A program made the translations under genes and the position numbers. A stretch of DNA of 64,000 bases from Sycobia sp. Sy_11 (lineage: Eukaryota > Arthropoda > Insecta > Hymenoptera > Epichrysomallidae): contig JACCIC010000034.1 in NCBI GenBank assembly GCA_018907035.1, positions 1,152,001 to 1,216,000 on the forward strand, given 5' to 3'. The notes beneath the pieces were generated by a model. That model was not told the DNA's origin. It did no database searches and saw only the letters and a list, made by a program, of their open reading frames with translations. Positions 1 through 11,970 of this stretch are shown here, in pieces (within the stretch, counting starts at the first letter, position 1; every line of letters begins with the position of its first letter).

Positions 1-972
1 CATCCTTCATTCCAGCGAGAATAAATTTAGAATGTTGTTAGGTTTTCCCACTGAACCCATACGAAATATTTATGTATTGTCATGCGAATTATTTTTTCGT
101 ATTCTGACTTACAAGAATCGAAGCTTTTAATCTAGCTATGCGAATTGATTTTCATGAAATAAGAAACGTGTGACATATGTTATTATCCCAATTTTTATGA
201 AACCGACTTATAATTATAACAGAATCCAAGTATCGTACTCTCCGATAGTGATGACACTCAATATAAAAGTTATAATCTTGTGCATAATATGAAAATCCCA
301 TTAACAACGAATTGGAATCGATTGAAAATATTTCAAAAAACGAAGTTTCCAAAATATATCGGAAGTGGAATAAATAACAGTTATTGATTCAATTGAATGG
401 AGATCATCATATAGCGTACAGGAACAGTCCAATAATTTACAGACTAATTTTAGGGATCAATTTTAGCGTTTATAAATCATTTTGGACAGATAATGTTTAC
501 CGGAATCAATATTATGTATACTCAAAAAATACTTGTGTATACTTTTTAGATTATCATTTGAGCGTAATAAGTGGATAACTTAAACAAATCAATTCGTACT
601 TAAAGATGATATTATCATACATACTATTCAGTTTAAGTACCTCTTAAAACACTTAAAATCTTTCTCAAAATCGATAAATGTCATAATCTATTTTACATAA
701 TAAAAAATTCTAATCGATCGCTTGAAAATCATATCTCTTACTTCAAGGTTAATTTCTTTATTGATTTGACTCGAGATACCAAACTAGTAATTCTATTTCA
801 AGAGAATTTTTCTCGTAATTTATCAACAAGGTCTTTTTACAAAAACAAATTACATATTGATTAACAATTTTTTTGCTGGATCAGTCAGATTAACCTTTGC
901 TAAGAACAATATATTCATTCTTTTCATTGTAATTATTTTTTGGAATAATTTTTATATTTCAGATTCTAAGGA

Positions 973-1071
973 ATGATTATGATAAATAACAGTCTGAGTT
1001 TCATTTTAATTGTAATTATATTATTTTATAAAGACTGCGTAAATGGACGCCTTGGCTTTGGTAAGGGCTGA
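973..1071 (+). CDS. Short secreted-peptide-like ORF, unrecognised
   Basis: ATG at 973 (second at 979) opens a 32-codon frame: MIMINNSLSFILIVIILFYK then DCVNGRLGFGKG, followed by TGA. The N-terminus looks like a signal peptide, with a hydrophobic core and a possible cleavage before NGRLGF. A TATATTTCAG acceptor-like site precedes it, and a donor-like GTAAGG lies inside the last codons. Splicing from there to the AG before 1125 would fuse it in frame to a 58-codon tail ending at 1302. I recognise no family; chance is a serious alternative. Confidence 0.2.
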   Translation: MIMINNSLSFILIVIILFYKDCVNGRLGFGKG

Positions 1072-1908
1072 GATATTGTTTCGTACTCTCAAATGCGAGC
1101 GGAAGGTGAAAGACTGACAGATTCGGTATTCGAGCCTACGAAATATAATGCTGAAATTCATTTCAAACAGTTGTTCAAAATACTGACCAATATGGAACGG
1201 GTTTTCTTAATTGGCATCGTCCGCCAGCAGAATCCGGGATCAATGCCTGAGGGGGACTTAGGTTTGGATGAAGTTAGTTTGCAAGAAGGAGCGAAAGCAT
1301 AGATATATCGTGCAAGGAAAAAATGTAAAAATAGTTAAATAAATCTATATGTGAAATAAATAAAACAAACTATTCAAAAAGTATATTAGTTATGAAGACT
1401 ATAAGATCTATAAAAATGTTTGTCAGTTTATATTGATTAGCAATTTAAAGTTTTAGCACAGAATGTTTGAGCAAAGAAGCAATAGCAAGGGATACAAGAG
1501 AAAGTATTTAATCTATTATATATATGTATAAGCATAAATGATTTTATTTAAATATATGTTTAAACAATTTCAAGTAATTTACGAGCAAATTTGATTCTTT
1601 ACAATTGTAGTCTTAAGCATTTGAATTCAAACCAAAAGTTATGGAAAAAAGTTACGATTTTGTCAGTCAAGTAGTATTCCCATATAAAAAATTTATAAGA
1701 ATTTCAAATTAAATTTTATCACCCATTAATTAAAATTAAATATACAGAGATATTGATTATTAACAGTGTAGTTGACAGTAATATAGTTAAAATTATAGAA
1801 TTCCAATGTCTTTTTCGTATGATTATATGTCTAAGAACCTTGGCCCGAGATCTCGGTGCATAAATCACAGTCTATTAGAGCCAGCGTCTTCTCAGAGACA
1901 TGCATATA

Positions 1909-1962
<54 letters not shown>
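1909..1962. repeat. AT dinucleotide microsatellite
   Basis: Nearly pure alternating AT after a short GCATATATATATG lead-in. Confidence 0.9.
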
Positions 1963-1965
<3 letters not shown>

Positions 1966-2794
1966 GTGACCAATAAATCAAATACGTGCTGTAGAAAATA
2001 GGCCATACTTTGATTGCGGTGATCGCTTTTATATTTTTGAGTAAAAGCGAACAGGTGAGAAAAATATTTATAAATTATACCTTGGAGCGTTCGAACACTC
2101 GCCAATTGATGATTACGTGCCAGTTCCGGATGTCGTTTCGACGCAAATGCGCTTGGTGTAATGTTCGACATTGTCAAGACCAAGCGTCTCACAATGCTTG
2201 ATTCGTTATGCATCAGTATTGTGTTGGAGTCTTTATACAAGCTAGCCAATATTAAGTCGAAGATTATTGTTTCTATATAATTTAATAAATAAAAATATGT
2301 TAAAATAGATGTGTAATTGTGAATACCAAATAAAGAGCTATTTCAAAAATAGATAGAAAAAATGTATTTCTCCAATCGTCTACAACTTTTGGAAACAATG
2401 TTATCGGCATTCAAATGAAAAGACTCCCCACAAACAGAACAAGTCCGATGACTCATTTCTAAGCTATAAGAATTGAATTGACGAGGTTTTCGAGTGCTCT
2501 ATAACTATTTTTAATCGTCGCCTAAAATGTAGGTTTTGCAGAAGTATAGAAAAATTCCTTGATTGTTACTTGGTGAAATTTAATTTGCAATAAAAAATAT
2601 CTAGAAATAGAAACTAGATATGTACTAGACAAAAGTTGTGAATTAATATAAGAGATCGATGCGCCACCCTAATCACTTTGATCTTGAATTATCAAAGTCA
2701 TTTACATATCTAAGTAATGTATTGAAATGACAATCATTATTTTTAATCTCCAAGTAAGAGAACCCACATTTTTGATTTTTTTTACTATTACTTT

Positions 2795-2830
2795 AACTAC
2801 TTACTACTTACTACTTACTACTATTACTAC
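2795..2830. repeat. Heptamer tandem array (ACTACTT)
   Basis: Four to five copies of ACTACTT, degenerating into ACTATT/ACTACC. Confidence 0.8.
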
Positions 2831-3075
2831 CTTTTACTTTTACTGCCATATATTGCAGGAACTTTTGACTATTGTATTTTTCATGATTTAAAAAAAATAG
2901 ATAGTAGAGAAATTCAGTGAATTTTGAAAATTAAAATTTCCACAATAATGTTTTCAAAACATTTGTGACCTATTCGAAGACAGTATCGGAAAAAAAATTA
3001 ATGAGAGGCCGAAAAGAATAATACAGAATTATAAAGCCAGCTGCGGGTAGTTTTTTATTTGGAATGATCAATCCC

Positions 3076-3076
<1 letters not shown>

Positions 3077-3106
<30 letters not shown>
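3077..3106. repeat. TC microsatellite
   Basis: Uninterrupted alternating TC. Confidence 0.9.
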
Positions 3107-4619
3107 GAAGGTCATTAAGTTTTATAGACTGTGAATCAAAAGAAGGTCTCGGTGTATGAAGAAGACATCGGTGTTTCTTCGACCAGTGCTCTAGAATATT
3201 TATGATGATCCGACATTTCTTATAAAATATAAGGATCTTCTTGTCCGTTGCACAGGTGCCACTGTTATTTTATTCTTAACGCCAGATTGATAGTTTCCGC
3301 TTTTATTACCACTTTTAGAGATTCTATTTGGAGCTCCAGTAATGTCCCTGAGAATGAGCGCTTTTAAATTTTTCTAAGCATTTTTTCTTTGCATTTCCCT
3401 AAGCCTCTGAGCGCTTTTAAATTTTTTCTGGTAAATAACCCGATATCAATACCATACCAATTATTCATATGTAAATCGTGACCTTAGGAGAGTTTTGTAA
3501 ATACACTTAATTATTCCTGCGTTAATTTTGGTCCTTCGTAATGTCTTTGCATAGATATAATCTTCATGCACTGATGCTCACACGATTTCCAATATGGCTT
3601 ACAGTCTAAGATTATACAGCAAAATATCTTTTTTTTATCCGAAATATTAATTTCTGGTTCCTGAGAAACATTTTTCCAGATTTATATTACTTCGTCAAGA
3701 TTACTACGTCAGTCCTACTAACATTTATTGAGGGCCAAGATTACTTGCTTTAGTTTTTAATTACTTTAAGAGCTTCATGAATATAGTATGCATCGGACAA
3801 TCTAAAACCTGTCAAAGTTCAATAACCTCCTCTGTTGTGGAAATATAACAGATTGTCCATGATTAGACACCATAAATGAAAGAGAATCACATGTAGATTC
3901 ACAAGAGGTCACTGAATAAAAGTAACTTTTTAGAGCCGCAGTATAATATTGTAATAGTATGGAAATTGTATTTGTAGATTTTAGACAGTAAATAACATTT
4001 TAACGAGGGAAAAATCACGTTGGAAATTTTGCAAACTCTTTAAACCTGGATTTCTAAATATTATCCAGTAATCTACATTTAAGATAACCAAATGAGTAAG
4101 AATCTTCACAATCAAAAATAATATGCATAAATCGTGAAACTATAAAGTTATTAACTGAAATGCAAAAGCAAAAGGAAGAATCGATTGAATTAAATATTTA
4201 TAGTTTGAATCTATGACTTGATAAATTTTGATAAGTTAATATCGGAATAGAAACATACTATGATATAACTGATATTAAAAGAATTGTATTAATTATAGAA
4301 TACACACACTTTTAGTACAGCTGAAATTATTCTATTATTTACACAAAAGTAAGCTGATTAATTTAAATTCGTAGAGAAATTAAATTTTTATTGAGATTGA
4401 ATTCTCAAAAAACCATGTGAACACAAGCATAGGAGATTAAACAATATTTCATTGCATGTATGTACATACATATACAAAATAACATGTTTACTATATATTA
4501 AGGCTATAAATAGATTTAACAGGCTTTAGCGCTCACCGACAGTGTGTAATAAATTTCAAAAGAAAACCGACATTTTTTATCTTCTACACTGCCATTAATC
4601 CATCTAAAAAGAATACTCC

Positions 4620-5110
4620 GCGCTCCTCCCACATAGGCGCGCACGGAAGCTTCGTCCACGTATTTTGATTCACTTCCTTGACAACAAAAAAAAAAGAAAA
4701 AAGTTCGCTCGTGCCTCCGGGCAGGAGAAGGTCACGCCATCGCAAATAGGCGAGAATTTATCTTCAAATTCTGGCGCTATATTATATAAGTCAAGAGCAC
4801 ATCGGCAAAACGGAAAGACTGCAAACTGGGACCCAGGTGGAATGAGCAGGAGGGGGGGTGGGATGGACGCAACGTCCCGGTTCGCACATCGTATACTACG
4901 TCTGTGACCTCATCCTCATCTCGAGAATTCGTTCCACTTTTCGACGCTGATGCGCGCATTCGCGTCGTGGTGCCAGACGCGGCGCTCGCGAGACCTCCCT
5001 TCTTTACTTCCAGCTTCACCCCCTCTCCCCGACACAGCGTCGAGTCGCCCGCGCTGATGCGTCTCTTCATCGAGAATCCGCAATGCTGCGCGGCCAACTG
5101 CAACGGCAAC
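4620..5110. other. CpG-rich patch
   Basis: A sharp rise in G+C and CpG against the AT-rich surroundings, ending at the compound microsatellite at 5136-5210. Overlapping ORFs on both strands run through the repeats and look like composition artefacts. Such patches in insect genomes can be promoters or enhancers; that is inference. Confidence 0.4.
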
Positions 5111-5135
5111 TGCAGTAGCAGTAGCACTTGTATTG

Positions 5136-5210
<75 letters not shown>
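5136..5210. repeat. Compound AT-AC-AT microsatellite
   Basis: An AT block, an AC block, then a longer AT block, without interruption. Confidence 0.9.
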
Positions 5211-5213
<3 letters not shown>

Positions 5214-7858
5214 GCAATGATCGCCAGACAATTTGTCTTAATCAAAGAGGGGGGGGGGTGAGAAGAGGATGTTGGAGTGAAGCACTCGGACGATCGCGCG
5301 AAATTAGACAGGTTTGGGGCATTCCCTCGTGTATAGTAACTTGAGTTTCTTTCGAAATCGAGCGCGGAATGACGTCTTTGGTGCAGAAAGTTACACACAC
5401 GCTTTTAAAGAGACGCTTTGAGTGTGTCTCTTTTGCGTGTCAGTTATTTATTAATGGAAATATTAATTGAGCTCCTCGAATTAAACAAATATTAAAAAAT
5501 ACTATACAGGCGTAATGTTAGAGCAATAGTAATCCAGAATTTGCGCAATTATATTTAATTACAAAAATTGTAAAACATTAAAAAAATTTCAGTTATAAAG
5601 TTGACTCAGAACTAGCAACGCTTGATGAAATATGATTAAATAAATGATTGATTAACAACTCATTTATCCTTCACAATTTGACGTAAATATGAATTTTAAT
5701 ATTTTGCCTAATGGTTTATAAATGTACAGATCTTAAAACAGTAAGAATCTAACATTGAGTGTATTATGTAATTAAAAGACTTCTACAAATGTTTTTGATT
5801 CAAGAAAGCAATTTATATGGTTATCCTTGTGAAAAATGAAGGATTTTAAACGGATATTTAAAAAAATTATTTAATAATTAATTAATTAATTTTAATCGAA
5901 TTCATTAATTCATAAAAATTTGATGTCGCAATAGTGACAAAATTTGATAAAGATTGTAACAAGATCGATAAAAATATATGTTAGTTTAATGAATAGATCA
6001 TGAAAAAAGTTTAAAAACAATTTGAATAGCGTTCAATTGACAGAAATCTAATGTATTTCAACGAACTTTTTTTATACACCTTATTGTCGTTAAAATGAGA
6101 GCTTACTGGATTTTTCAGACGTAAGCGGTTATAAATTGATTTCAGTGTTATCAGATCTATTTATATTAGCATTACTGGAATTTCCTTTTTATATAAGAGC
6201 TTCTAACAGCTCCATCGACTTTCGCTTCCCCTTATTCATCAGCTCGTACCAGGTTCTTTTTAAAGTAGAATTGATCTTTGGAAAGAGGAAAAAATCAGAG
6301 GATGTCAAATCAAGCGAGTATACGGTATAAGGCGTATTCGAACACAAGGTGTGTCACTGTAACGGCAAAATTATGCTTCACGGATAGAGCCCGTTGTAAT
6401 CAACTTTTTTTCGTTTTTTCGTCTCGGTGTAAGATCTATACGAAATTTCTTTAGAATTCACTTCGCGCAGTTTTTTCTGCGCGTCGAATTCGTTGTTTCA
6501 GATTTTTCTACAATATCGTTGATTTTTATCGCTGTTTGCGGCCTATCGAAATTGGCGAAGTAGATCGACCTGGAGGTGGATCGTCAGCGGCGTTCTCTGT
6601 CCGTTGACAAAACGGTTTCTAATGTTCGATAATACGCGTAAAAGATAGGGGATTTTTACAATTGGCTTTTCTCAACAACTAGCAGCACTAGCGGTCTGAT
6701 TTTGTAATTCACGCACAACGAGAAATTTTATTCTTGTGATTCGTTGCTTGTACTTTCCGTTACACATTGCAAGGACAAAACACGTTCATTTCTAATGTTT
6801 ATAGAACAACATACTAATATAAAGCCAGAAAACTTGTTTTAATATAGGAATAGTATAGACATTTCCAATTCTGGATTGCTGCATTTACCTTCCCCCACCC
6901 CGATAGAACTACTGGCATGCCGACAGTTCCGTTATTTAATGCTCATATTTCATACTTAGGATATAAATCTATAAATTTGACTTGTGACAAAAATGAAAAT
7001 TGTATTTAGATTTATTGGATTTAAAATGAATAAACTAGTCGTAATTAGTTGAAAATAAAGAATTATCTGTTATAATTTTATATTTTCTGCATTTGACTAT
7101 CCTAACCAAATAAATATATAGTGTATTACGATGTATGTGCATAAAATAGGTGATTTCGATACGAGCGAACTCCACATTCTGGAGTATAAAACAATTCATC
7201 GGGGTACAGTCATCATCAGACAACAAATATATTGCAATATAATAATAATTTCTGCATTCTTACTTATAGTGTACAAAATGATTACTTTATGCACTGAAAG
7301 TCTAATTATGGGAATAATATCCCAAAGTTTTTTAATTAAACTTTAATACTAAATTTTTAAATAGTCATGTTATTAAATTTCTTCGATTAAAAATGTCATT
7401 ATTATTGACCCCTGGAAATTTACACATTTTTTGGATATTTTAGTACAATTTTATGTAACCCGAAATGAATAACAATTTCTTCCTGGGTTTTATCTGATTC
7501 AAGTCTTTATTTTTGATCGATGAATAATATAATAAAAGTTACCATAAATATGCCAATCATTTAATTTCATTTAACGCATTCGTTATTGTGTTGATTCTTG
7601 AAAATCGTCTCTAAATACTTAAAATAAGCCTTTACAACTTGACGATACCCTCTTCTTTCTCTATTTTTCCGCGTGCGCGTGTGCACACATCAAAACAGGC
7701 ACACATTTGTATGGATTTTGGACGAGGGGCGAGGGAGGCAAGCTCGTAAAAGTTAAAAATACGAGTTCGTGTTGGGAGCGCGACGTGGCATATTGCACTG
7801 AGCGCTTAAATGACGCGCCCGATAGTCGAGCCGAGCTGAGCAAAGAGAGATAGAGACA

Positions 7859-7907
7859 GGGAGAGGAACAGGCAGAGAGAGAGAGAGAGAGAGAGAGGGA
7901 GAGGAAC

Positions 7908-7961
<54 letters not shown>
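7859..7961. repeat. AG microsatellite with duplicated 38-bp unit
   Basis: GGGAGAGGAACAGGC plus an AG run occurs at 7859 and again at 7897, then a longer pure AG tract follows. This suggests a segmental slip of a whole block, not only a dinucleotide change. Confidence 0.85.
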
Positions 7962-7963
<2 letters not shown>

Positions 7964-7974
7964 TTTAATGCTTA

Positions 7975-8286
7975 TTATATTAGATTTTTTGGAGGAAATT
8001 CGCAGTTGTACATGTATAGTTCACTTCTTATCTGCTCGTTTACCGTATCACGTATCATCTCCTTACATATAATACATAAGGCTCGAGCGCTAATTAAGTC
8101 AGTTGTCATCGCGTATATTATACCGAATTCCCTTCTATGAGTCTCTATAAAATTTCCCAACATCTTAACACATAACGTGCCTTTTTCCTGTCGCATCTCA
8201 ATGGCTTTAAGAATACAGTCTACCACGACCGTTTCGCAAGAATTTCTATTCAGCAATAATGAGAGAATTTTCTTTCGAAAATACAT
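7975..8286 (-). CDS. Minus-strand ORF, 103 codons, unrecognised
   Basis: A continuous ATG-to-TAA frame in AT-rich sequence. The product has balanced, soluble, helix-prone composition rather than low complexity, e.g. ETVVVDCILKAIEMRQEKGT and ARALCIICKEMIRDTVNEQI. I know no matching family. It may be an exon of an unrelated gene, a small novel gene, or a chance ORF. Confidence 0.25.
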   Translation of the reverse strand: MYFRKKILSLLLNRNSCETVVVDCILKAIEMRQEKGTLCVKMLGNFIETHRREFGIIYAMTTDLISARALCIICKEMIRDTVNEQIRSELYMYNCEFPPKNLI

Positions 8287-8536
8287 ATATACGTATGGGA
8301 ATTGTTCGTTAGATTTAAAATTTATCGTCTCGTTATTCTGTATAAATAATAAAAAGGCACGAAGTCACACACACGTACATTAAATTCCAGTCTGTCAGCG
8401 AGTCTCGTCAATCTATTAAATATTGATTTTTTTCTACCATATTTATTACCTCTCCTCTTGAGCGTCGCTTCGCTTCTCATGTTCTTCCACAATTAAAAAA
8501 AATGAATACATTGCGAAGGTTACATTTTATATATAG

Positions 8537-8588
<52 letters not shown>

Positions 8589-8598
8589 CTATATATCA
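8537..8598. repeat. CA microsatellite with AT tail
   Basis: A pure CA tract of about 44 nt passes into ATATATAT. Confidence 0.9.
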
Positions 8599-8759
8599 GA
8601 GCTGTTACAAATGCGTGTACCCACGCAACCTCACAGCAATAATATATTACTAGTTTTTTTCTCTCTCTATCTTTTAAAGGAAACGTATATAGAAAAGAAT
8701 ATGTCCAACAACGATCTCCGACGTTTTCAGATGAGTTTCCTAGTCGTTGTGCAATAGGT

Positions 8760-8762
<3 letters not shown>

Positions 8763-8792
<30 letters not shown>
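8763..8792. repeat. AT microsatellite
   Basis: Pure alternating AT. Confidence 0.85.
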
Positions 8793-8798
<6 letters not shown>

Positions 8799-8999
8799 AA
8801 TATCGACCGGAAAACTTGAATCAGTTACGTATGAAAACAAATCCGTGCGATATTTTATAGAATTTCATCACATCGATATAACTAACCTGCGGTGTCCTCT
8901 GCGTATGCTAGGATATATATTTCAAGTACATTTCGTACACTATATATATATATAATAATGTATTAGCACGAGCACGAGTACGAACAGAATGAAAGGGCT

Positions 9000-9930
9000 T
9001 GCAAACTTTAAAGTAAATTTAAACGGCTCCGAAAATAAAGTGCCTCAAAAGCCGCGAGTGGTACGCGAGTCCGGAAATAGTTGCGGGCATTCAATATGCG
9101 ATGAGTAAAACGCGCATTGAGAGAGTGAGAGAAGGGGGATGGCCGGCGGAGGCGGAGGCAACTGAGACAAGTTTCAAAATTCCAAGGCCGTTCGGGCTCG
9201 CTACCCGTGCCTGCTTTTCGTGACACTTGTGCGTACAGTGATAAGATGGTAAAAGCGGGAGGGCACTTTGGAGGGGGGGGGGAGAAGTCAAATAAAAAAC
9301 GATACCAACAGTCCACGCGTGCTTTTCCGGCGGGGCTTCTCGGGTTCTCCCTTGAGGAAAAAATATTCATCGTCAGCCTGCGCGCGCGTATAATCCGATA
9401 TAATAATACATATATGTAATAAGAATACCGATGCGGGGTTGCATTCTTTAAAATAGTCGGCGCCGCACCGCGGCGCTCGGCCGTAGAATAATCACGAGAC
9501 ACGCGCAGCCTGGCAGCGTGCGGACATCTTCCACGTGCACGCCGTTCCAGTCGGCCTATATGCATAGGCATACATGTACCTATATATTTGTGTGTTCGAA
9601 AGTTCAGCCGACGCTAATCGCTTGATATCACGCGGGCTGGCGAAGGAGTCCTTTGACCTCTCCGGTGGGTGGCCCAGGCACGCTCTACCCCTTCGGTGTG
9701 TGTGTGTGTGTGTGTGTGTATGTATACTGGCCCGATCTTGTCGGGCATCGAGCGGTGCGATTCCGTCGGGTTATCGGCGGCCGCGATGTTTGTATTACGT
9801 TGAGCGCATCACCGAAATTTTGCCAATACGTGGGTACGTATATATATAGAGATGAACAGTCAGGGATATTGACTATGAGTTTATAGCCGGGCGGGTGTGC
9901 GTGCGCCTAGTTCAACGTGTATGCTTTTTC
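9000..9930. other. CpG-rich patch with long minus-strand ORF
   Basis: GC/CpG-rich segment containing a 187-codon minus-strand ORF (9008-9571), the longest outside Msp300. Its product is Arg/Pro/Ser-rich, without recognisable domains, and consistent with a stop-poor GC-rich stretch. A TG repeat lies at 9698-9719. Confidence 0.35.
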
Positions 9931-10436
9931 AGCGGGCGCGATTTCACCGTATTTTTATTTCCGCTATTTCCGGGCTGGCATTGCCAATCTGTTACGTTCT
10001 GAATTTAGATTTTAAATACGCGATATATAGAGCATATAGCTGTACCAGTATATGGATCGATGTAAAACAGATTCGAATGAATCGTTTGAAGAATACAAAT
10101 TCGTACCAGACGCTTAAAGCCGGAGCAAGTGATAAATCACTACTAGTGTCTGACTTTTGACTCTATTATATAATGTCAAAATAGGAATATTTTCCCGTGA
10201 CGATAGTGCTTAATATTCTATTAAAGGTAGATTTTAAACGAACATTTTCGTGAAAATTAACTCGTTACTTTTGTAAGAGCGAATATTAAAATTTGTATTT
10301 AGTTTGAAGAATTGTCTATTTAACTTTTAGAAGGCCGATAAATGGGAGTTTTTTCAAATTATAAAAAAGTTTATTTTTGACTTTCATATAAAATTGAACT
10401 AAGTTGCATCATGCGATGAGGATTGTTTTTGTAATA

Positions 10437-10477
10437 ATTGTTGTTATATTAATAATATTCTATAATATAACAACAAT
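10437..10477. repeat. Small perfect inverted repeat
   Basis: 15-nt arms ATTGTTGTTATATTA (10437-10451) and its reverse complement (10463-10477) with an 11-nt loop, in AT-rich non-coding DNA. Confidence 0.75.
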
Positions 10478-11499
10478 GTCCCTATTAATTTTAGAAGTAC
10501 ACTATTTAATTCACCTGATAGTTAAAAAGGTATCATGGGTAAAATGAATCTCGAAGGAATTGCGGCTCAAAGAAATCAATCTGAGAATTCGTTATAGTGC
10601 TAAGATTCATTTGAAATTTCATTGTTCTCAATTTTATACTCCAGAGTTAATATTTGGATTCGTGGACATGAGTTAAATTTTACTGAATCCTTAGGCAGAG
10701 ATTTAACTAATTTTGCATATTGCATTGCATATTGCATTTTCGCATTTGCATACCAACTTCCACCTTCATTTGTAGAGAAAGTTAAAATAAATTGTTGGTG
10801 TATGTAAAATCATAGTTCGTTCTACATATTCTTTAGAAACTATTTATAATGAGAAAATGGATTATACACTGATAGGTTTCAGTAAGTTTTACCGATTTAA
10901 AGATAATTGAAAGTAATTAAATAAACAATAATTAAAGACCTTTTGTCGTATAATTTTATTTTGATTAACAATCCACTGAATATTATTTCATTAGAAGCAT
11001 TCTACGCAATTTCAGACACGAAAAATATGTATGCACTTTCTGTATCTAGTTGAAAGACGTAAAATTTTATAGCAATAGTGTATCCAAATTTCAGACAATG
11101 TATTTGTTAAAAGGATTAGGAGAAATTATTCCTAAAGGTGTTGTGTAAAATGATAAGGCGATTCTAATTTAATTAGATTCTCCGATATTTGAATATTTTA
11201 AAAACAAGTACTATAAAGTTTCGAAAAATTGATGCGACAAATTCATTCTACGTCCAGATTCGGATTCGTCGCACCCGAATCCTTCGGAAAGAATACTCTC
11301 TCTTCGCTACAGATCGGCCATATTCCGTTCCAATGCGTAATTATGATTAAAAGCAATACGCCTTTGTATTCCGAAGTATAGATCGAGTTTAAAAATTAAA
11401 ACGCTTAAAACGCTCGAAACATATTGAAGCCCTTGTATTACAGAGGTGTGTAGCGTAAAGTAAAGCCTGAAATGACAAGGAGCATCGGCAGCCGCGTGA

Positions 11500-11970
11500 T
11501 AAAAATAGCTTCGAACAAATTGAAGAAGGAGAAAAGCGCGCGCAGCATCGCTGCTACATATGAAAGCAGGCAACCCGACGCAGCCTTTTCCCCGATGCAA
11601 CGGACGCGCCCGCGGACGAGCGCGCTTGCGCAATTTTCACGCTAGCCCAATGGGTAATGCAAATCGCGCGCTCTCCTGCTCCCCCCTCCCCGCTGCCCGA
11701 ATCGAACGTATTATACACAAATTTGGCCGACAGCGTCGTTCGTTCGCCGACGCGAGGCGCGGGTGAAAGAGTGCGCACGGACCACGCGCCGATGAGAGGT
11801 TACGGGGCACTCGATGCGCATCCCGGGCAATCCCGGCTCGACGACCGCGATCGCGAGCATGAACCGCGGCCGCCGTCCGGCCCGTGGGATCGATTTTGAA
11901 GCGCGGGCGTCGCCCACATGCCTGCCCGTTATTGTTTTCATGCCGTATTGGCACGAGTTACAGTTTATCG
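11500..11970. other. CpG-rich patch
   Basis: Strongly CpG-rich, open in several frames on both strands at once, which is a sign of composition rather than coding. No promoter motif was securely assigned. Confidence 0.4.

Noticed and set aside
4777..5398. Overlapping ORFs of 146-160 codons on both strands
   Set aside because: All contain Tyr-Ile and Thr-His or Val-Cys runs from the compound microsatellite; mutual overlap argues against coding.
6464..6482. Short GC hairpin with T-rich loop, terminator-like
   Set aside because: Bacterial-type terminators are not expected in an insect nuclear genome; isolated and probably chance.
9008..9571. 187-codon minus-strand ORF
   Set aside because: Arg/Pro/Ser-rich product of a GC-rich, stop-poor stretch that is open in other frames too; no domain or splice context recognised.
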